Source: Allodiplogaster sudhausi
Lineage: Eukaryota > Nematoda > Chromadorea > Rhabditida > Diplogasteridae
Direction: 5' to 3'
Assembly: GCA_945643635.1 (NCBI GenBank)
Contig: CALZFC010000042.1
Location: 909,501 to 973,500 of the forward strand
Length of the DNA: 64,000 nt
Shown here: piece by piece, positions 22,751-35,494 of the stretch
Layout: the number at the start of each line of letters is the position of its first letter
How positions within the stretch are numbered: the first letter of the stretch is position 1
Position numbers and translations under genes: made by a program
The notes under the pieces: model-generated
Database searches by the model: none
What the model was told of the DNA's origin: nothing
Seen by the model: the letters and a program-made list of their open reading frames with translations, nothing else

Positions 22751-24087
22751 TGTCGCAAACTCGTTCCCGGAATTCGCAACATCATTCTTACTACATATGA
22801 TGAAGCCACAGATCACGAAAAATAAACAAAGGGAAAAAGTGATGCAGCAAATTCACATCAGTTGATTACAGTATTCAGGTAAGAAATATTAACATAAACA
22901 AGTATTCGTGAACATAGTGAAGAGGAATCACTACAGCTTTTCAATAGCTTTACTCTCTGTTTACTTGTTTGTGCCCGTTTTTCGCAAGATGAAAAGAAAT
23001 GATTCATAAAAGGCTGCAGTATGATCTCGGCATGAATGACATCTTCATTAAAAAGATGCTCCTCGAATAGATGTTGCTAAAAGGAGAATGTGTTTCGATA
23101 TTCAGATTTGAATTGAGGATTTGATTGGCTGTCGAAGCAAGGCTTGCACAGTTATCGAATTTCATGAGGCCTTTTTGCTGATTTGTAACTAAAACATGCT
23201 TGGATAAGACTTGTGTATATGTACATATGTACATGCATACATACATACATATGTACTATGGTCCTGATATTAATTATTTCACCGCGAAGAACGAAAGGGG
23301 AAAAAGAATCCAATCAGGATACTTTAAGTAAATCACTTGGGTGTGCATGTGAAATGTTAATTTGTAAAGGAAGTGTAGACGCAAGAACATTCTCATAACA
23401 TTGAAATGGTGTCGCATACAATGTTCTTATTACCACGACGAACAAGCTTCCGTTTGCCCATTAGGATAACTGCGCAAGAGTTTATCTCTAGTTCTCTCCT
23501 CTTTCTCTCCCCCTTTTCTCTCCTTTCCATCTTCACCTCTTCACCCTTTCCTTCTCACAATATCTCCATTGGAGAGATCATAATTCGGGAGAAACTCATT
23601 TTAACATTTCTCATTTCAGTTATGGGCAGCGTGAAGTAGTTCACGTCCTTTTGAGAGTACGGTAGCTTCCGCGTCATTTCGATAAAAGCTTCCTCGTTCG
23701 TCTAATTGTGAAAAGTTCGGCTACGAATGTCTTATCTTCTTTTGTCGCTATATCAAAATGGAAAAATTCATTTGGCATTTCACATCCGTTGGCTAGAATG
23801 AAAAAAAATTGTCGCTTATGGAAATGAAAGCTGCTCAGTAATAGAATCCCGTGCTATGACGCATCGCTGAAGTTTCTGAAAAACAGAATTACAGAATGAA
23901 ACCATTGGAGAAAGAAACCACTGGAGAAAGGCTTGTTTCATACTTTGCACGTTCTCTTGCGATAGTCTGCCTTTTTACCCACTTTTTGCCGTGAAAACTC
24001 CTCGACGGATTGCGGCCGCTCTGTTATGCATGGAATAATCAGCGGAAGTAGAGCAAGGAAGATTTGCAACAATGGCTGGACTATGAG

Positions 24088-24270
24088 TGGAGAGAGAGAG
24101 AGGTAGAGAAAGAGAGAGGGAGAGAGAGGGAGAGAAAGAGAGAGGGAGGGAGAGAGAGAGAGAGGGAGAGAAAGAGTAGATGAGAGAATTAGTATGAGAT
24201 AGAAAGATTGTGCAAGAAGAATGAAATGCGGGGAAAAGAGGTCACCCGAGAGAGAGAGAGAGAGAGGATA
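24088..24270 (+). repeat. GA microsatellite cluster
   Basis: GAGAGAGGGAGA-type repeats plus a second short GA run at 24250-24268. Confidence 0.9.
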
Positions 24271-25489
24271 TATAAAAAAGTTTTTAAGGTGAAAAAAACA
24301 TTGAGATCACCTTTAAAGTCAACTTATGAGGCACTAAGTGGGTCAAAAATGAGGGAGAACCCGTTTTCCTCGAATGTACTATCTTGTAAAGGAAAGAAGA
24401 AGAAGAATAAGGAGTAGAATAAGAAGAGAGATCCCTCCCTTCCTCCCTTGCACCACCTCTCCAGGTCGTCCATCACCATTAACGGGCCGTGGGCGGGGGA
24501 AGAGGGGAAGAGGGGCCAGAAGGGTTGCGGTTGCTGTGGTGGAGGCATCCTTCCTTATGGAGTCCTTTTAGGACGTCCTCTTTATATAGCCATCTCACTC
24601 GACCTTGCAAGACTAAGAGCTAGGAAAGAGAGAGAGAGAGAGAAAGAGAGGGACAAAGAGACAGAGAGGGATCTAGCGTCACAGAAACAGAAAGAAAAAT
24701 GTACGAAAATATATTTATCTCTTTCTTGGGTAAGTGAGAGAGCCCCGCCTGAATTAGGCGTGTTTTGAGTTCTTAACATCACACCAACTGTCATCATTCC
24801 GTGTATTTTCAGATTACGATAAAACAGAAGTTATTATGTCTCTGCCATCGCTTATGTTCAATATAGACGAGCTGTTCAGTTCAGAGGCGAAGTTCGGGGG
24901 GATGAGACTTCATGACTTCCGCCCCAGTACCCTGTCTAACTCTAGATGTCGCCAATGATAGCGATATGACAAAGAATAAGCTGAGAAAATCAGCTGCTGA
25001 TAACTACATAGGATTAGCAGGATGCTAGTCTTATTGAATACATGGAACTCTGCAAGAGGCGAGAGAGGCAAAGAAAATGCAGATTACAACTGAGGATATT
25101 AAAATATGGTTGCTTCTAGAATGGCTTTCTCTGAAAAGAGCACAGAACAAACAGCAGATGTATGATGGGTTGACTGATTATTATATCCGTCTTCGATATT
25201 TCCGCATTTATGGGAATTCTCAAAGTTTCTTCGTAAACAATTACTTTTCAATCATCTTAGATAGACTGATGCAGCGGCGGCTGAAGTGGAATAAAAAAGA
25301 AGAAATGTATGTAAGAAACACGAGAGAGACAGTGTGTGAGGGAGAGAGAGAGACATAGGGATGAAGAGAGAAAGGATTTACAATTTACAATTTATCGTTG
25401 TATCAGGCCGATTGTGGGATGAGTACAGGGATGTTATAGGCCGAACGTCAACTTCGTTGCGGGATATGAGTGAGAGGGAGAGAAAGTGG

Positions 25490-25714
25490 TCAGGGAAGAT
25501 GGTCTCGCCAGCGAATGGATGGACGACCGGGCCTACGTCGATGGACTGCTTCGTAGGGGATCCAGTAGGTGGAGATGTAGGCCCACCGATTCTGTTCCAT
25601 TTTTTTGATCTTGATTGCCCAATCCATCTTCCTCTTGAATGCCATCTTGAGCCAATCCTTGATTCCTGTCCAGCGTCTCAGGTCCACATTCCTTATCCGA
25701 TCTTGAAGGGTCAC
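25490..25714 (-). pseudogene. Non-LTR retrotransposon reverse transcriptase fragment, C-terminal
   Basis: About 75 residues on the minus strand with RRWTGIKDWLKMAFKRKMDW, MEQNRWAYISTYWIP and RRRPGRPSIRWRDHL. This is the thumb/C-terminal signature of LINE endonuclease-reverse transcriptases (W...RM..NRW....W.P....R.RGRP..RW.D). No upstream reverse transcriptase domain is present, so it is a 5'-truncated relic. Confidence 0.8.
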
Positions 25715-25745
25715 ACCAAGAGAGAGAAAGGATAAAGAGAGGGAT

Positions 25746-25747
<2 letters not shown>

Positions 25748-25788
<41 letters not shown>

Positions 25789-26110
25789 ATGTGTGTGTGT
25801 GAAGGAAAGAGAGTGAGATGGCTTGCTCAGCATGATCATTATGGTAGCCACAATTCTTCTTTTCCTCCCACCATCACATTTTTCCGCATGCACCCACAGC
25901 TCATCATAGTAAACAATTTGTCTCCAATGACATTTTCTCTCTCTCTCTCCCCTGTCTCTCTGTCTCTCCCTACTTCCATCTCTCTCTCTCCCCTGTCTCT
26001 CTGTCTCTCCCTACTTCTCTCTCTCTCTCTCTCTCCCCCGTCTCTCTGTCTCTCCCTACTTCTCTCTCTCTCTCTCTCTCTTTCTGCTTCTCCCTCCCTC
26101 TCTATCTTTC
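25748..26110 (+). repeat. GA tract and higher-order CT repeat
   Basis: A GA run at 25748-25790. Then at about 25945-26065 come three copies of a roughly 45-bp unit containing CTGTCTCTCTGTCTCTCCCT and ACTTC, separated by pure CT. Confidence 0.85.
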
Positions 26111-26453
26111 TTCTACCCGGACGAACAATACCAAAATTAGCTCGAAGCCACAAATATAGTGATGCGCATCATGAGCAGCATCATCCCACGCCAGAGATAT
26201 TCTTGCAATCAAGCAAAAGAGGCATCTTATCCACTCGAATGTAGATGAAGAGGAAAGGGAGAGAGAGAGAGAGTTGGAGAGCGCGAAGTGAGAGGGAGAG
26301 AGAGAGAGAGAGAAGTGAGAGTGAAACGGAAAGAGAAATCGAGAGAAAGAGCAGCATCTTGTCTTTGTCTCACTGTCGTTCCCTGGCTGACGTTCTTCTT
26401 CCATAACAAAGTGGGTGTGCTTAAGGTGGGCCTGTTTTCCGCTTCGCGCCTGA

Positions 26454-26725
26454 CTAGCCCATTTCCGGCCGATGGGTCTTAGAGTGTGGGGAGGGGTGAA
26501 AGGGGGGAGGGGGGAGGAGAGGCGAGAGGGCATTGCAGAGCCCTCTTTTGTTGGATGGCCACCATTGTGTTTTTAGAGCTGCTTCAATTAACAAGGCCCA
26601 TTGGAGCTGCCTGTAGAGGGAGAACCTCTTGACGTGGCTTCGGAGATAGTCAAGAAGCATCCTCCTATACACGTCTAAAGTGGTTCCCCATTCCGTCTCG
26701 AAATCCCTGCCACTCTGTTTTCCTT
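26454..26725 (-). other. Possible coding fragment, unidentified
   Basis: A minus-strand open frame with ordinary composition (FETEWGTTLDVYRRMLLDYL, then RQLQWALLIEAALKTQWW) flanked by low complexity. No start, splice partner or family was recognised. Could be an exon or a repeat relic. Confidence 0.25.
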
Positions 26726-27122
26726 CTCTTTCTCTCTCCGTCTCTCTCACTCTCCCCCTTCCACTCTTTCTTTTCTTTGCACTCAATTAAAATCTCCAAA
26801 CAGGCTTCATGGAAGAAGATCCTCCTGCCTTAATACTACGCTGATATTTCCTTGTTGATCAATAGCCATTTTATTTTCATGAAATGCGAAAAACGAACAA
26901 AGAACACCATGCTTTCCTACTCAGCAATGCATAGCCGAGGATTGACAGTAGTAAATATTTTAAATAAATAAAACATTCCCAAAAGGAACGACAAAAAATC
27001 TAGCAGTGATCTATATAGTCATTTTTGTACACTTTATGCACCAAACATAGTTTGTTGAGAGAGCCGAAGTTTAAATATTTCTTAAAGGAGGAAACCGGAA
27101 TTTAGAATCGAAATGCTGCCTT

Positions 27123-29096
27123 TTACAGGCCAATGACGCTCCTGACCGCAACGAGGCCCTTGTCCTCGGAATCTGCCGAATCCAGGGTAGAGCACTTTAC
27201 AAATTCCACTTTCCTGTAAATATATAAATCTTAATAAACATTTTTAGCTATGTAAATTTTTGTGGTTTATCAAAAATAAGTGAACCTATAAAGAACAGAG
27301 AGCCTATATGGCGATTTTACAGTATATTCATGAGTAAAGATGTTTGGCGTATAATACCAGTGTAAGTACTCTTACATAATAAGTATGAGATGATAGAATA
27401 GAATGAATAAAAGTGACATGGGGAGCAGCTTCCACTCGAATGGCACGTCCTCCTCCGTGAGAGTCGTCGCTCTCTTGTTGCTGCCATCCGTCGAGGCCAG
27501 GGAAGCAGCGCGCGACTGGTTGATCAGAGAGAATTCCTTCTCCAGCAGAGTGGAGATCACCTGGCGGGAGGGAACAAGACATTTATCCATTCTTATCCTA
27601 ATCCTAAGGAATGTTTTCTACTAATTACACTGGTTTCAACTAATTACAGTAGGAATTAAACATCATGATCTTTTCTTCCTCTCTCTACTTTCTTCTCTCT
27701 CTCTCTCGCTCTCTCTCTCTAACATGTGGTTCCTTTGCGAGAGCAATGTCCTGTTTGTTGCAAGCGACCACGAGAGGAACACGCTTGGCGGACTCGAGCA
27801 GCGCGTCATAGAGAAGCTCGGCCACGTCACGGGCGCGCTTAAAAAAGGTATTAAAACAATCAAAATGTTTTTTTATTATTGCTCGCTTAAACACAAGCAA
27901 TAATAAAAAAACATTTTGACTTAAAACAGGTACCTGACGATGAATTTTATGTTGCATGATTTTAATGCCACATTTTAGTTCAGTTCACAGGATCTAATAA
28001 CTAATGATCCTTTGGCCGTGAGATCTTCTCGAAAGATTGACCTTGTTGATGGAAGAGGAGTCAACGACGGCGACAATCGACTTGAGAGAAGGGCGCTCCT
28101 GAAGAGGGAGTTCATTTTAGACCAAGTCATTACAGCAAAGTGGAATGCAGACACATCCGAGAAAATAGAGGATTAGAGCAAAAAAATTTTTCACAAGAAA
28201 AATGCATGATAGTACTAAATAAATAGTACAAGATGATAGAATAGCCATCTTCTTTTCATATTAATAAACACGGAATAAAAAAAAGAAAAACGGCCAACCT
28301 TCTTGAGCCACTTCTCTACAAGGACATCTCGGAGTCGCTCTGCGCCAGGGAAGTCGACGAGGCGGAGAGTCTCCTGACGAGAATCGCCCGTCTGGAGGCC
28401 ATCGTAGACGTTCTCCGCCAGCGACGTGTAGGTTATCACATTATTCTCTGAAAGGGGAATTACACTCATTTCTCCATGTTTATACTCATAACCATAGGAA
28501 ATAGCAAAATTAAAGTCGAGGATACATTAATAAAAAAAAGACAAACTAGTGTTGACGAGCTTGGAGAACATCTGCGTCTTGCCAGAGTCAGACAGGCCAA
28601 TCAACAGTACTGTGTCTGCCTTCGCGCCGAAGAACTGCAATTTTTTTGGTTAGAATTATCTTGGAGATATTTTCAAGGTTAGATACAGTGATGAAATAGG
28701 TCTGACCCATGACAGCTTTGTAACCCCCCGGGCCGAACGCCGGAATTCTGTCTTTCCCGTACTTCTTTCACTTTGTAACCCCCGGGCAGGCCATTTGGCC
28801 GTTTGTAACCCCCCGGCCCAAGTCGAGAGGTAGGCACTATTTCAGCACTGGTTAGACAACATACCGTTTTTAACAGATTTATTTATTTTTTAAAAGGTAC
28901 TAAATAATTACAGGCATATTCAAAAATAATGGTTGAAGACATAAACGCTATGTCGCTTACTGTTCAGTCTTAAATGAGTAGCAAAATACTTGACAAATAA
29001 CGAAATAGCGTTTCCCCCAACCTTTCTGAAAAAGAAAACGGACGACGCAACAACGACGAGAAGAGCCATGAGGATGGCGATGTAGAAAGGATCCAT
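27123..29096 (-). CDS. SRPRB: Signal recognition particle receptor subunit beta
   Basis: Seven exons (29096-29022, 28634-28547, 28447-28299, 28098-28042, 27837-27724, 27560-27418, 27213-27123) join in phase to 238 residues, close to the family length. Residues 4-22 are the single membrane anchor (FYIAILMALLVVVASSVFFF). The Ras/Arf-like GTPase follows: P-loop GLSDSGKT (38-45), DFPG switch II (86-89), VAVVDSSS, and NKQD (150-153) for guanine recognition. The anchor-plus-GTPase layout and the extended C-terminus identify SR-beta, which tethers SR-alpha to the ER and governs delivery of ribosome-SRP complexes to the translocon. Intron 1 holds a small GTAACCCCC repeat; intron 5 has a CT microsatellite next to its donor. 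MRPL33 lies 315 bp upstream on the same strand. Confidence 0.93.
28705..28825 (+). repeat. Three copies of a TTTGTAACCCCC(C)GGGC unit
   Basis: Direct repeats about 50 bp apart at about 28712, 28773 and 28801, in intron 1 of the SRPRB gene. GC-rich islands in AT-rich intron DNA. Confidence 0.7.
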
Positions 29097-29411
29097 CCTC
29101 GGTGGCGGTTACTGTGGATTCAATATTACCGTAATAAAAGACTTGACCTTTCGCGGATTTTTAGACGGCCAAAAGTTGCGGGAAGCATGGTTTTGCAATC
29201 ACATATGAATTGTAGGTAAGTTTTAGTGAGTTTAACACCCGTAGAATTCATTACAATATCGACACAACAAATTGCTTTCAATTTTTTTTTATAGCACGCG
29301 AGATCTTACATTCAAATGTACACTTTGCTCACTCCTCTAAAGTTAAACAAAATAAACAAACAACAAACAAACTAGGTAGCAGCAAATAAACATCCTATTC
29401 AGAACAAGTAG

Positions 29412-30102
29412 TTACTCAATGTCGAACTTCTTCTTGACGTTCTTGTGCAAGTCAGTCTTTCCCTTTACTCGCTTCACTTCCTCGAAGAGGCATTCGCGGC
29501 CGACTACAAGAGTTAGATAGTGGAAACATCAGTTGCTTTGGAGAGAACCCAGTGTTTAAATGGGACTCAATTTTGACATCCCGAAAACTAGGCTTGGAAT
29601 CGGGGGGACACTCCCGAAACATCACTGTTTCACTAAACAAACGTACGAAAAGTTAGAGTAGGTGATTAATGTTCTACTGTTTGGCAAACCCTTTTCCGGC
29701 TAGCACAATAAGCAGTTATATTTGGAATACTAAGCTTAGTAAAGATAAAAAGCGCTGGAACTAACGAGCCGGATCGTAGAGCATCTTGGAGATCTTGTCG
29801 ACGGCTCGCTCGCGCAGCCAGACACGGGTCGAGCCAGTCAGCAGACTCGCCAGCTGCACCACTACGTATCTAGACAACGCAATTCGTGGAACATAGGAAA
29901 TAAGACACAAATTAAAAAGAAATGGAATAGTTGTTAAAGTGAAAGATTGCCATTAATTTTAATGGTTAATCTGCTAATTCACATTACTCCTGTATAGTTA
30001 CACAAATCAAGAAGACCAATGTGTAATTAATGAAGAGAAGAATGGAATGTAAAGCAATAAAAAAAGTGGAATTACGAAAACGCACTTTGACTTCGCTCCC
30101 AT
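29412..30102 (-). CDS. MRPL33: Mitochondrial large-subunit ribosomal protein L33
   Basis: Three exons (30102-30086, 29869-29766, 29503-29412) give 70 residues, starting MGAKSKYVVVQLASLLTG, with MLYDPALGRECLFEEVK, and ending in TAA. The pattern (KSK..VVQL.S..TG, then KM.YDP...R.LF.E.K) is that of bL33m, a small zinc-less protein of the mitochondrial 50S-type subunit near the E site. The basic C-terminal extension (TDLHKNVKKKFDIE) is longer than in human. The first exon encodes only five full codons. E2F starts 441 bp away on the other strand. Confidence 0.88.
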
Positions 30103-30543
30103 GTCGCTTCTGCTCGCACGTTCGCGGTCTCAATGTCGCATTCGTCTCCCAACTCTCAAATGATTAAGATTAATATTAAGAGAAAGACAGAACAAAACAA
30201 AATGGAGAGAGGAAGTTTCCTTAAAAAAAAGAGCTTTGCAGTTCGGTTGTTCAAAAGTACAGCAGTAAAATTCTAAAGTGTTAGATTACCGCTTAAAAGA
30301 TCTTTCCATGCGAGACGCAGCACCATGGATATGGCATGCGACAGCTCGAAAACGGAAAGGCTGTGATGACGGGGAGTGCTTTGAATTGGCGCCCCGGTAA
30401 AACGGGGAGGGAAGGTTTATTTTTTGAATATTTTAGATTATTTAATGTTCTCTTGACTTTTTAATAGCGGTTAGTTTGAAGATGATCTCTGCTCTTCAGA
30501 TAATCCTCTTCTTGAGCGACAGACGATTGGCAGAGAGACTACA
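30103..30543. promoter_or_regulatory. Divergent promoter region between MRPL33 and E2F
   Basis: The two start codons face away from each other across 441 bp. A GC-richer patch at 30365-30415 (GGCGCCCCGG, AAACGGGGAGGG) contrasts with the AT-rich rest. Shared control is inferred from layout only. Confidence 0.4.
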
Positions 30544-33500
30544 ATGGAAGTGGACGATCCGCCACAGGTTCTTATCTGCTATTTTATTTGAAACATTGCT
30601 CTGATTTCGTATTCGAAACGACGATTTGCCGTGTTCCCTGATTGCGATATCCGACTACTTTGATCATGGCTGGTCATGACAGAAGTAGATAGCCGTAAGC
30701 AGATGTAGGAATTGGCAGGTTAACCCAGCACAAGTTATAAATGGTAAATCCGCATTTGGTTTACCCCTGACTTATTGGTGCTATTTCCTCCGCTTTGAGG
30801 CTGGCGCAATGTTGCTGAGGGATCGTGAGCAGAGAACTGCTTCTCCTAATCACCAGGTGCCCTCTCCCTCTTCTCAGCAGATGTCTTCACAAGGGCCGAG
30901 TGAGATCGACGGAGAGATCGAGATTGGCGCCATGGAAGAAGACGAGGTCAGGCTACTTTCTCTTAGACACCATTTTTCCTTAAAATGTTTTTAAAGTTTA
31001 GTCTTGATTGAAAAGCTATTAGTGCGATAAGGCGCCTATTAAACTTTTTGAATATCAAACTTTATGGCGTCGTTCGAAAAAATGATTAATTTTTGATATG
31101 ATATGAAAACGCAAAGAATATCTTTTGAGCCTTCTTTTATTATAGGTAGATCTGGGGGAAGATCTTCTTGACATGGAAGGCGAGGAGGATGTCAATGTGC
31201 AAGGTTACATTTTTGATTACAAAAAATACTTTCGCCAAAAAAACCGACTTGCTTTTTCCTTTTTATTGTGTTTAAGTGATTCCTTGTGTTTCATTTTTTT
31301 TATTGTCAAAGGAAATTGTTTTTTCCTAGTTTTGTTCGTGATTTATTGATGAGTTAAGGGATTAAATTATTACATCTTTGAAGATTTTCTGGAGGAAGAC
31401 GACGAATACGAGCAGCCTCAGATGGGAACACGGGCTGACAAGTCACTCGGCCTCCTCACCAAGAAGTTCCTGCGACTCTTGCAGAATGAAGAGACCGGAA
31501 TTGTTGACTTGAACACAGTCAGTTTTACTATGGTTGGGCGATATATGTGGAATGAATTTCACGTAGTAATATTGATATGAAGGGATTATGGATAATTGTA
31601 AGAAACTTGGCAAGCTCTGAGAAGTAAATATGGATGGGTTCTAGTAATGTTGACTTGTTGATTAGAGTACTTTTAATAAGAACATATTCTTTTAATTTAT
31701 GTTGTAATTTTCATGAAATATTATTTTTGGACACAGAAAAGTTTTTCTCTACTACAATGTGTGGAGCCTATGATATTTTATATTGTATTATTTACAGGCG
31801 GCGGAGACATTGAATGTAAAGCAGAAGCGAAGGATATACGATATTACTAACGTCCTGGAAGGCGTCGGACTAATCGAAAAGAAGTCCAAGAACATTATTC
31901 AGTGGAAGTGCGTCACTTTTCTGTAGGGTTGTATTTTTCTATTGTGTAATTGGCAAAGTATCACAGCGACCGTTAACTGCAACAGTTGTTTTGCTCGAAA
32001 ATTCTTCTTAAATGTTATTATTTCTCGATACGTTTGTGTTTATATTAGTGCGTTGGTATTGTTTTTCGCACATAATTATAGACGTTTTACTTACTAATTA
32101 TTGACTGCTGCAGAGGCGGTGACCTCCAACGTAGCGGAGGACACGTGAGAGATCTCCGACCAGAGGATGAGATCTACCTGAGCAGACAGAAGAAAGACCT
32201 CAGCGAGCTTGAGAAGGAGGAAAAGGATCTGGACATGCACATCAAGTGGACCAAACAGGTTTAGGGCTTGGTTGTTTTAAACACAACTTATTTCACAGAA
32301 CAAAGAACTTGATTATCGAAGAATGTTCAACTCAAGTTCGCGAAGCCTTTTTTGCAAGAAAATTCGGGAACTTGGTTAATTTTTTTTTACAATGTAAGTT
32401 TATTTCTATTCGAAGCCGAAACATGTTTCATCTACGAATGTTGAAAACTACTTACTTTTTTGTTTAGTAAAACATAAAAAAATGTTTGTAGAGCATCCGA
32501 AATGTGAGCGAGGCGGCTGAGAACAGAGCACTGGCCTATGTCAGGAAGGATGAACTGTCTCGCGTCTTCCCCTCTTCCACTCTCTTCGTTGTTCAAGCGC
32601 CTATTGGAACTATTCTCGAATGCTCGCAACCAAAGGTATTTTTTAATAGTTGTCATTGGGTTTACAGCATAGCTTAAAGTGGGGCGCCTAAATGCCCGAG
32701 GAAGGATGAGTGAGGGCTAGCTTTTTTCTTACTTTATGCGATTAATTCATGCTAAAAGTAGCTAATATGTTCTATAGCATGTTGATTGGGCTCGAAATTA
32801 CGATTTTTTTTAACCAGGAAGGTTGACTGAAAAGTTGTCAAGGCAGTCGGCTTTTAAGCTATGGTTTACAGTGATTAATAGCTGATAATTTTAATTTCTT
32901 ATATTTTCTTTCCGTTCCTTGTTTTTTTAACTAAAAAAAAGCATTAGTTGCCCGATGTTTGGTCTCCAAACCATCGCAATGCTTTGGGGTTCCCCCCCCC
33001 CCCAGCAGAATAAATTTTTTTTTCCAAATACCGAGTCTTCCTGGCTTAAAGCTGGGTTCTTTTAGTTTAAAATGGCATAATATTGAGAGGCGGCTTTGTT
33101 GCAGAACGCGTACTTGCACTACGACACCACGCAGCAACTGCACATCCGCTCCCACGGGGGCCCTTCCCGAGTTTGGCTCGTTGCCAAGGATGACACGGTG
33201 ATGAGTGGCCGTGGAAGAGGCAGCATTCTCTTGGAAGACGAGGCTGGCGGCTCCAGATATCCCGTCAGGATTTCTATTCTTTTTATCTGAATTTCTATCT
33301 TTTTTCTCCGTCAAAATAGTTGCCTATAAAGGGAGGCGTAGCTGAAAATCATTTCTGTAATAGAGATGCCAACAATTATTTCCACAATAATAATAATAAA
33401 GAGGTACCCTTATTTGCAGTACCTTGGCAAGAACTCGTATTCTGTGCCTGATGACCCTGGACAGATCCTTGAAGATGAAGAGGAAGAAGGCGTTGCGATT

Positions 33501-33709
33501 AGAAGAGGAAGGCCTGAAGATGAAACAGGTTTTTTTATTCACTGGTTTTTTTTTTGAGAGAAAGGAAAACATGACAAGGTGTAAGATACCATTGTGGAAA
33601 AGGCGCCTAATAAGCTGAGGAGAAATGATAGCAGTTTTTTTTCTAAAGCAAGAAATTTTTCATTTCCAAATATTAAAATCGGCCTTCTTATCTCTTCGCC
33701 GTTTCTGCA

Positions 33710-33775
<66 letters not shown>

Positions 33776-34060
33776 ACGCACTGTCTCTCTCTCACACACT
33801 CACTCTCGCTCCCTCTCTCTCTATCTGTCACTCGCTCTCGCTCCCTGTTTATATTCTCTTCCTCCATTTTGTCTAGCCAAGATCCCCCTGCCTTGACCTT
33901 GTAAATGTTCTTGGGAAGTCCTTTCTCTGACTGACCGGTGCATACAGTTACAGAAGACGCAATCATCCTGCGATGCCTGAGTCCTCCTCCCTCAGACAAG
34001 GACTACTTCTTCAATTTACAAAACTACGAGTCACTTCTGGATTTGTATGATGACGAGTAG
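30544..34060 (+). CDS. E2F transcription factor (E2F4/5-like activator/repressor class)
   Basis: Ten exons (30544-30567, 30800-30946, 31146-31203, 31384-31517, 31798-31907, 32114-32258, 32492-32635, 33105-33263, 33420-33528, 33954-34060) join in phase to 378 residues. Residues about 96-160 form the winged-helix DNA-binding domain: [14 protein letters not shown], then the diagnostic [18 protein letters not shown] and NIIQWKG. A leucine-zipper/marked-box region for DP pairing follows ([26 protein letters not shown]). The C-terminus ([24 protein letters not shown]) matches the pocket-protein-binding transactivation motif. Long acidic N-terminus. An alternative ATG lies at 30809 in the same frame. 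Introns carry a MITE (32668-32863) and a CT microsatellite (33716-33775). Regulates G1/S genes with DP and Rb proteins. Confidence 0.93.
32668..32863 (+). mobile_element. hAT-type MITE, copy 1 (E2F intron)
   Basis: 196 bp with terminal inverted repeats CATAGCTTAAA...TTTAAGCTATG and an 8-bp target duplication GTTTACAG (32660-32667 and 32864-32871). Non-coding. Same family as 37876-38072 in the opposite orientation. The 8-bp duplication points to hAT. Confidence 0.9.
33716..33775 (+). repeat. CT microsatellite in the last E2F intron
   Basis: (CT)n with a single A interruption, between exons 9 and 10. Confidence 0.9.
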
Positions 34061-35494
34061 GGGAAAAACAGTTGCAGTCATTATTAATAATTGTTATTAT
34101 TTATCAATGCGAAAGAATTTCGTATGTATATTTCATCGGCAGCCAAGAATGTTCCCGGAAAAAGTCATGATTTATCAAGTTGTGCAAGATGGTTAAAGCC
34201 AACTGTTCTCTCTGTCGATAACCATCGTATTACTCTGTGGTTTCCACTCTTGTATCGGCGTTGTCCTTGTATTCATTATTTCTGTGTGTGGTTTGATCTC
34301 ACTGTCAGCGCCAACATGATGGAGAAAAAGGTTTAAAAATAAATCGTCCCGTGACACGACCTGCTTCAATTAGGTTCATAATTTTCTAGCAGTTATGAAA
34401 GTTTGTATAGATACAGCCATATTTGGCGATCGTGTATTTTTCTTCAATTAAAAGCTTAAAAAAATTGAAGAGTAGGACATGGGAGTGGTTCGTAGTCACG
34501 CTGACATTTGGGAAAAGGGAGAGAAGGGTGCGCAGAGAATGCTGAGCGCGGCGTTGAATTCCAAATTTCTTGCATCGCCACTCTCCCTCTCTAATGGATA
34601 CGCTATTTCGTCGGGCTATTGAGTTAGAGAAAAGACAGCTGGAAACGGTCGATAATATTCGGAAATCGTGTTATGGGGATTGGCAATGAGACACTACAAT
34701 ATTTATGCTTACTCCTTGCAGCAATAAAGGAATGCTTTCAAAGTCTTACACATGTTTATCCTGAGACACCACAGCAAAGTAAGGTTCTATCGAGCGGTTT
34801 GTGGAGGGGGCGTGTTCAAACCACATTTCGGTTAACTAACAGAAACGCAATTCTGCGTGTACGGAGCGGATAAACATTTTACTAAAAATTTTTTTCGTCG
34901 GCTATAAAATTTATTTTTCGTGTTTGTTGCTTTCTTTATTTATTCGGAAAAATTGTGAAAAATATTGAGCAGGACTCCGCAGCTTTTTTCGATAATTATT
35001 GTGCCGAGGTCGGCTAGCATTTTTGCTTTGTTTTTGCGCCAAAGTTTCCATAAGCTATTAATCATCATTCGCTATTGATGTTTTGTATTCAACTTTTCTT
35101 GTCTGTATTATATTAATATCGGATCAACCACTTTTTTAAAACCTTTTAAAGGAAATGTTTTTATTGTTTTCGTAAATGTATGTCGTTTATTGAAATAAAA
35201 TTTTTTTAAATAATATTATATTATTAAAATATATTATTTCATTATATTTCGTTTTATGTTATTATATTTCGTTTATTTTTATGGCAAAACCTTGTCTGCA
35301 ATTGCAGAGTTCTAACTCATTCCCTTACCAAATTATTTTAGATTTTGTGACCCCTTGAATGCATTTTGTTCTAACCGTTCATAGGTTTTTTTTTAGGTAT
35401 TTTTTTTAAATCATAAATTGCGTATTTACAAGTCAAAATATCTATTCGTCCATTTATTAGTTAGGATAATATTTGAGGACATAATCGAATTAGG
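34061..35494. other. Spacer between E2F and the AT-hook gene
   Basis: AT-rich with long T runs at its right half. No exon could be supported. It should contain the E2F polyadenylation signal and the next gene's promoter. Confidence 0.5.

Larger units (their letters stand above)
18647..25489. other. Gene-poor region rich in CT/GA microsatellites
   Basis: No multi-exon gene could be built. Open frames are short or are translations of CT/GA runs. A 40-codon frame at 24836-24958 (MSLPSLMFNIDELF) has an ordinary composition but no recognisable partner exons. A GGCGGAGCTAGAG...GGGGGCGTGGCTAG stretch lies at about 21950-21985. Confidence 0.5.
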
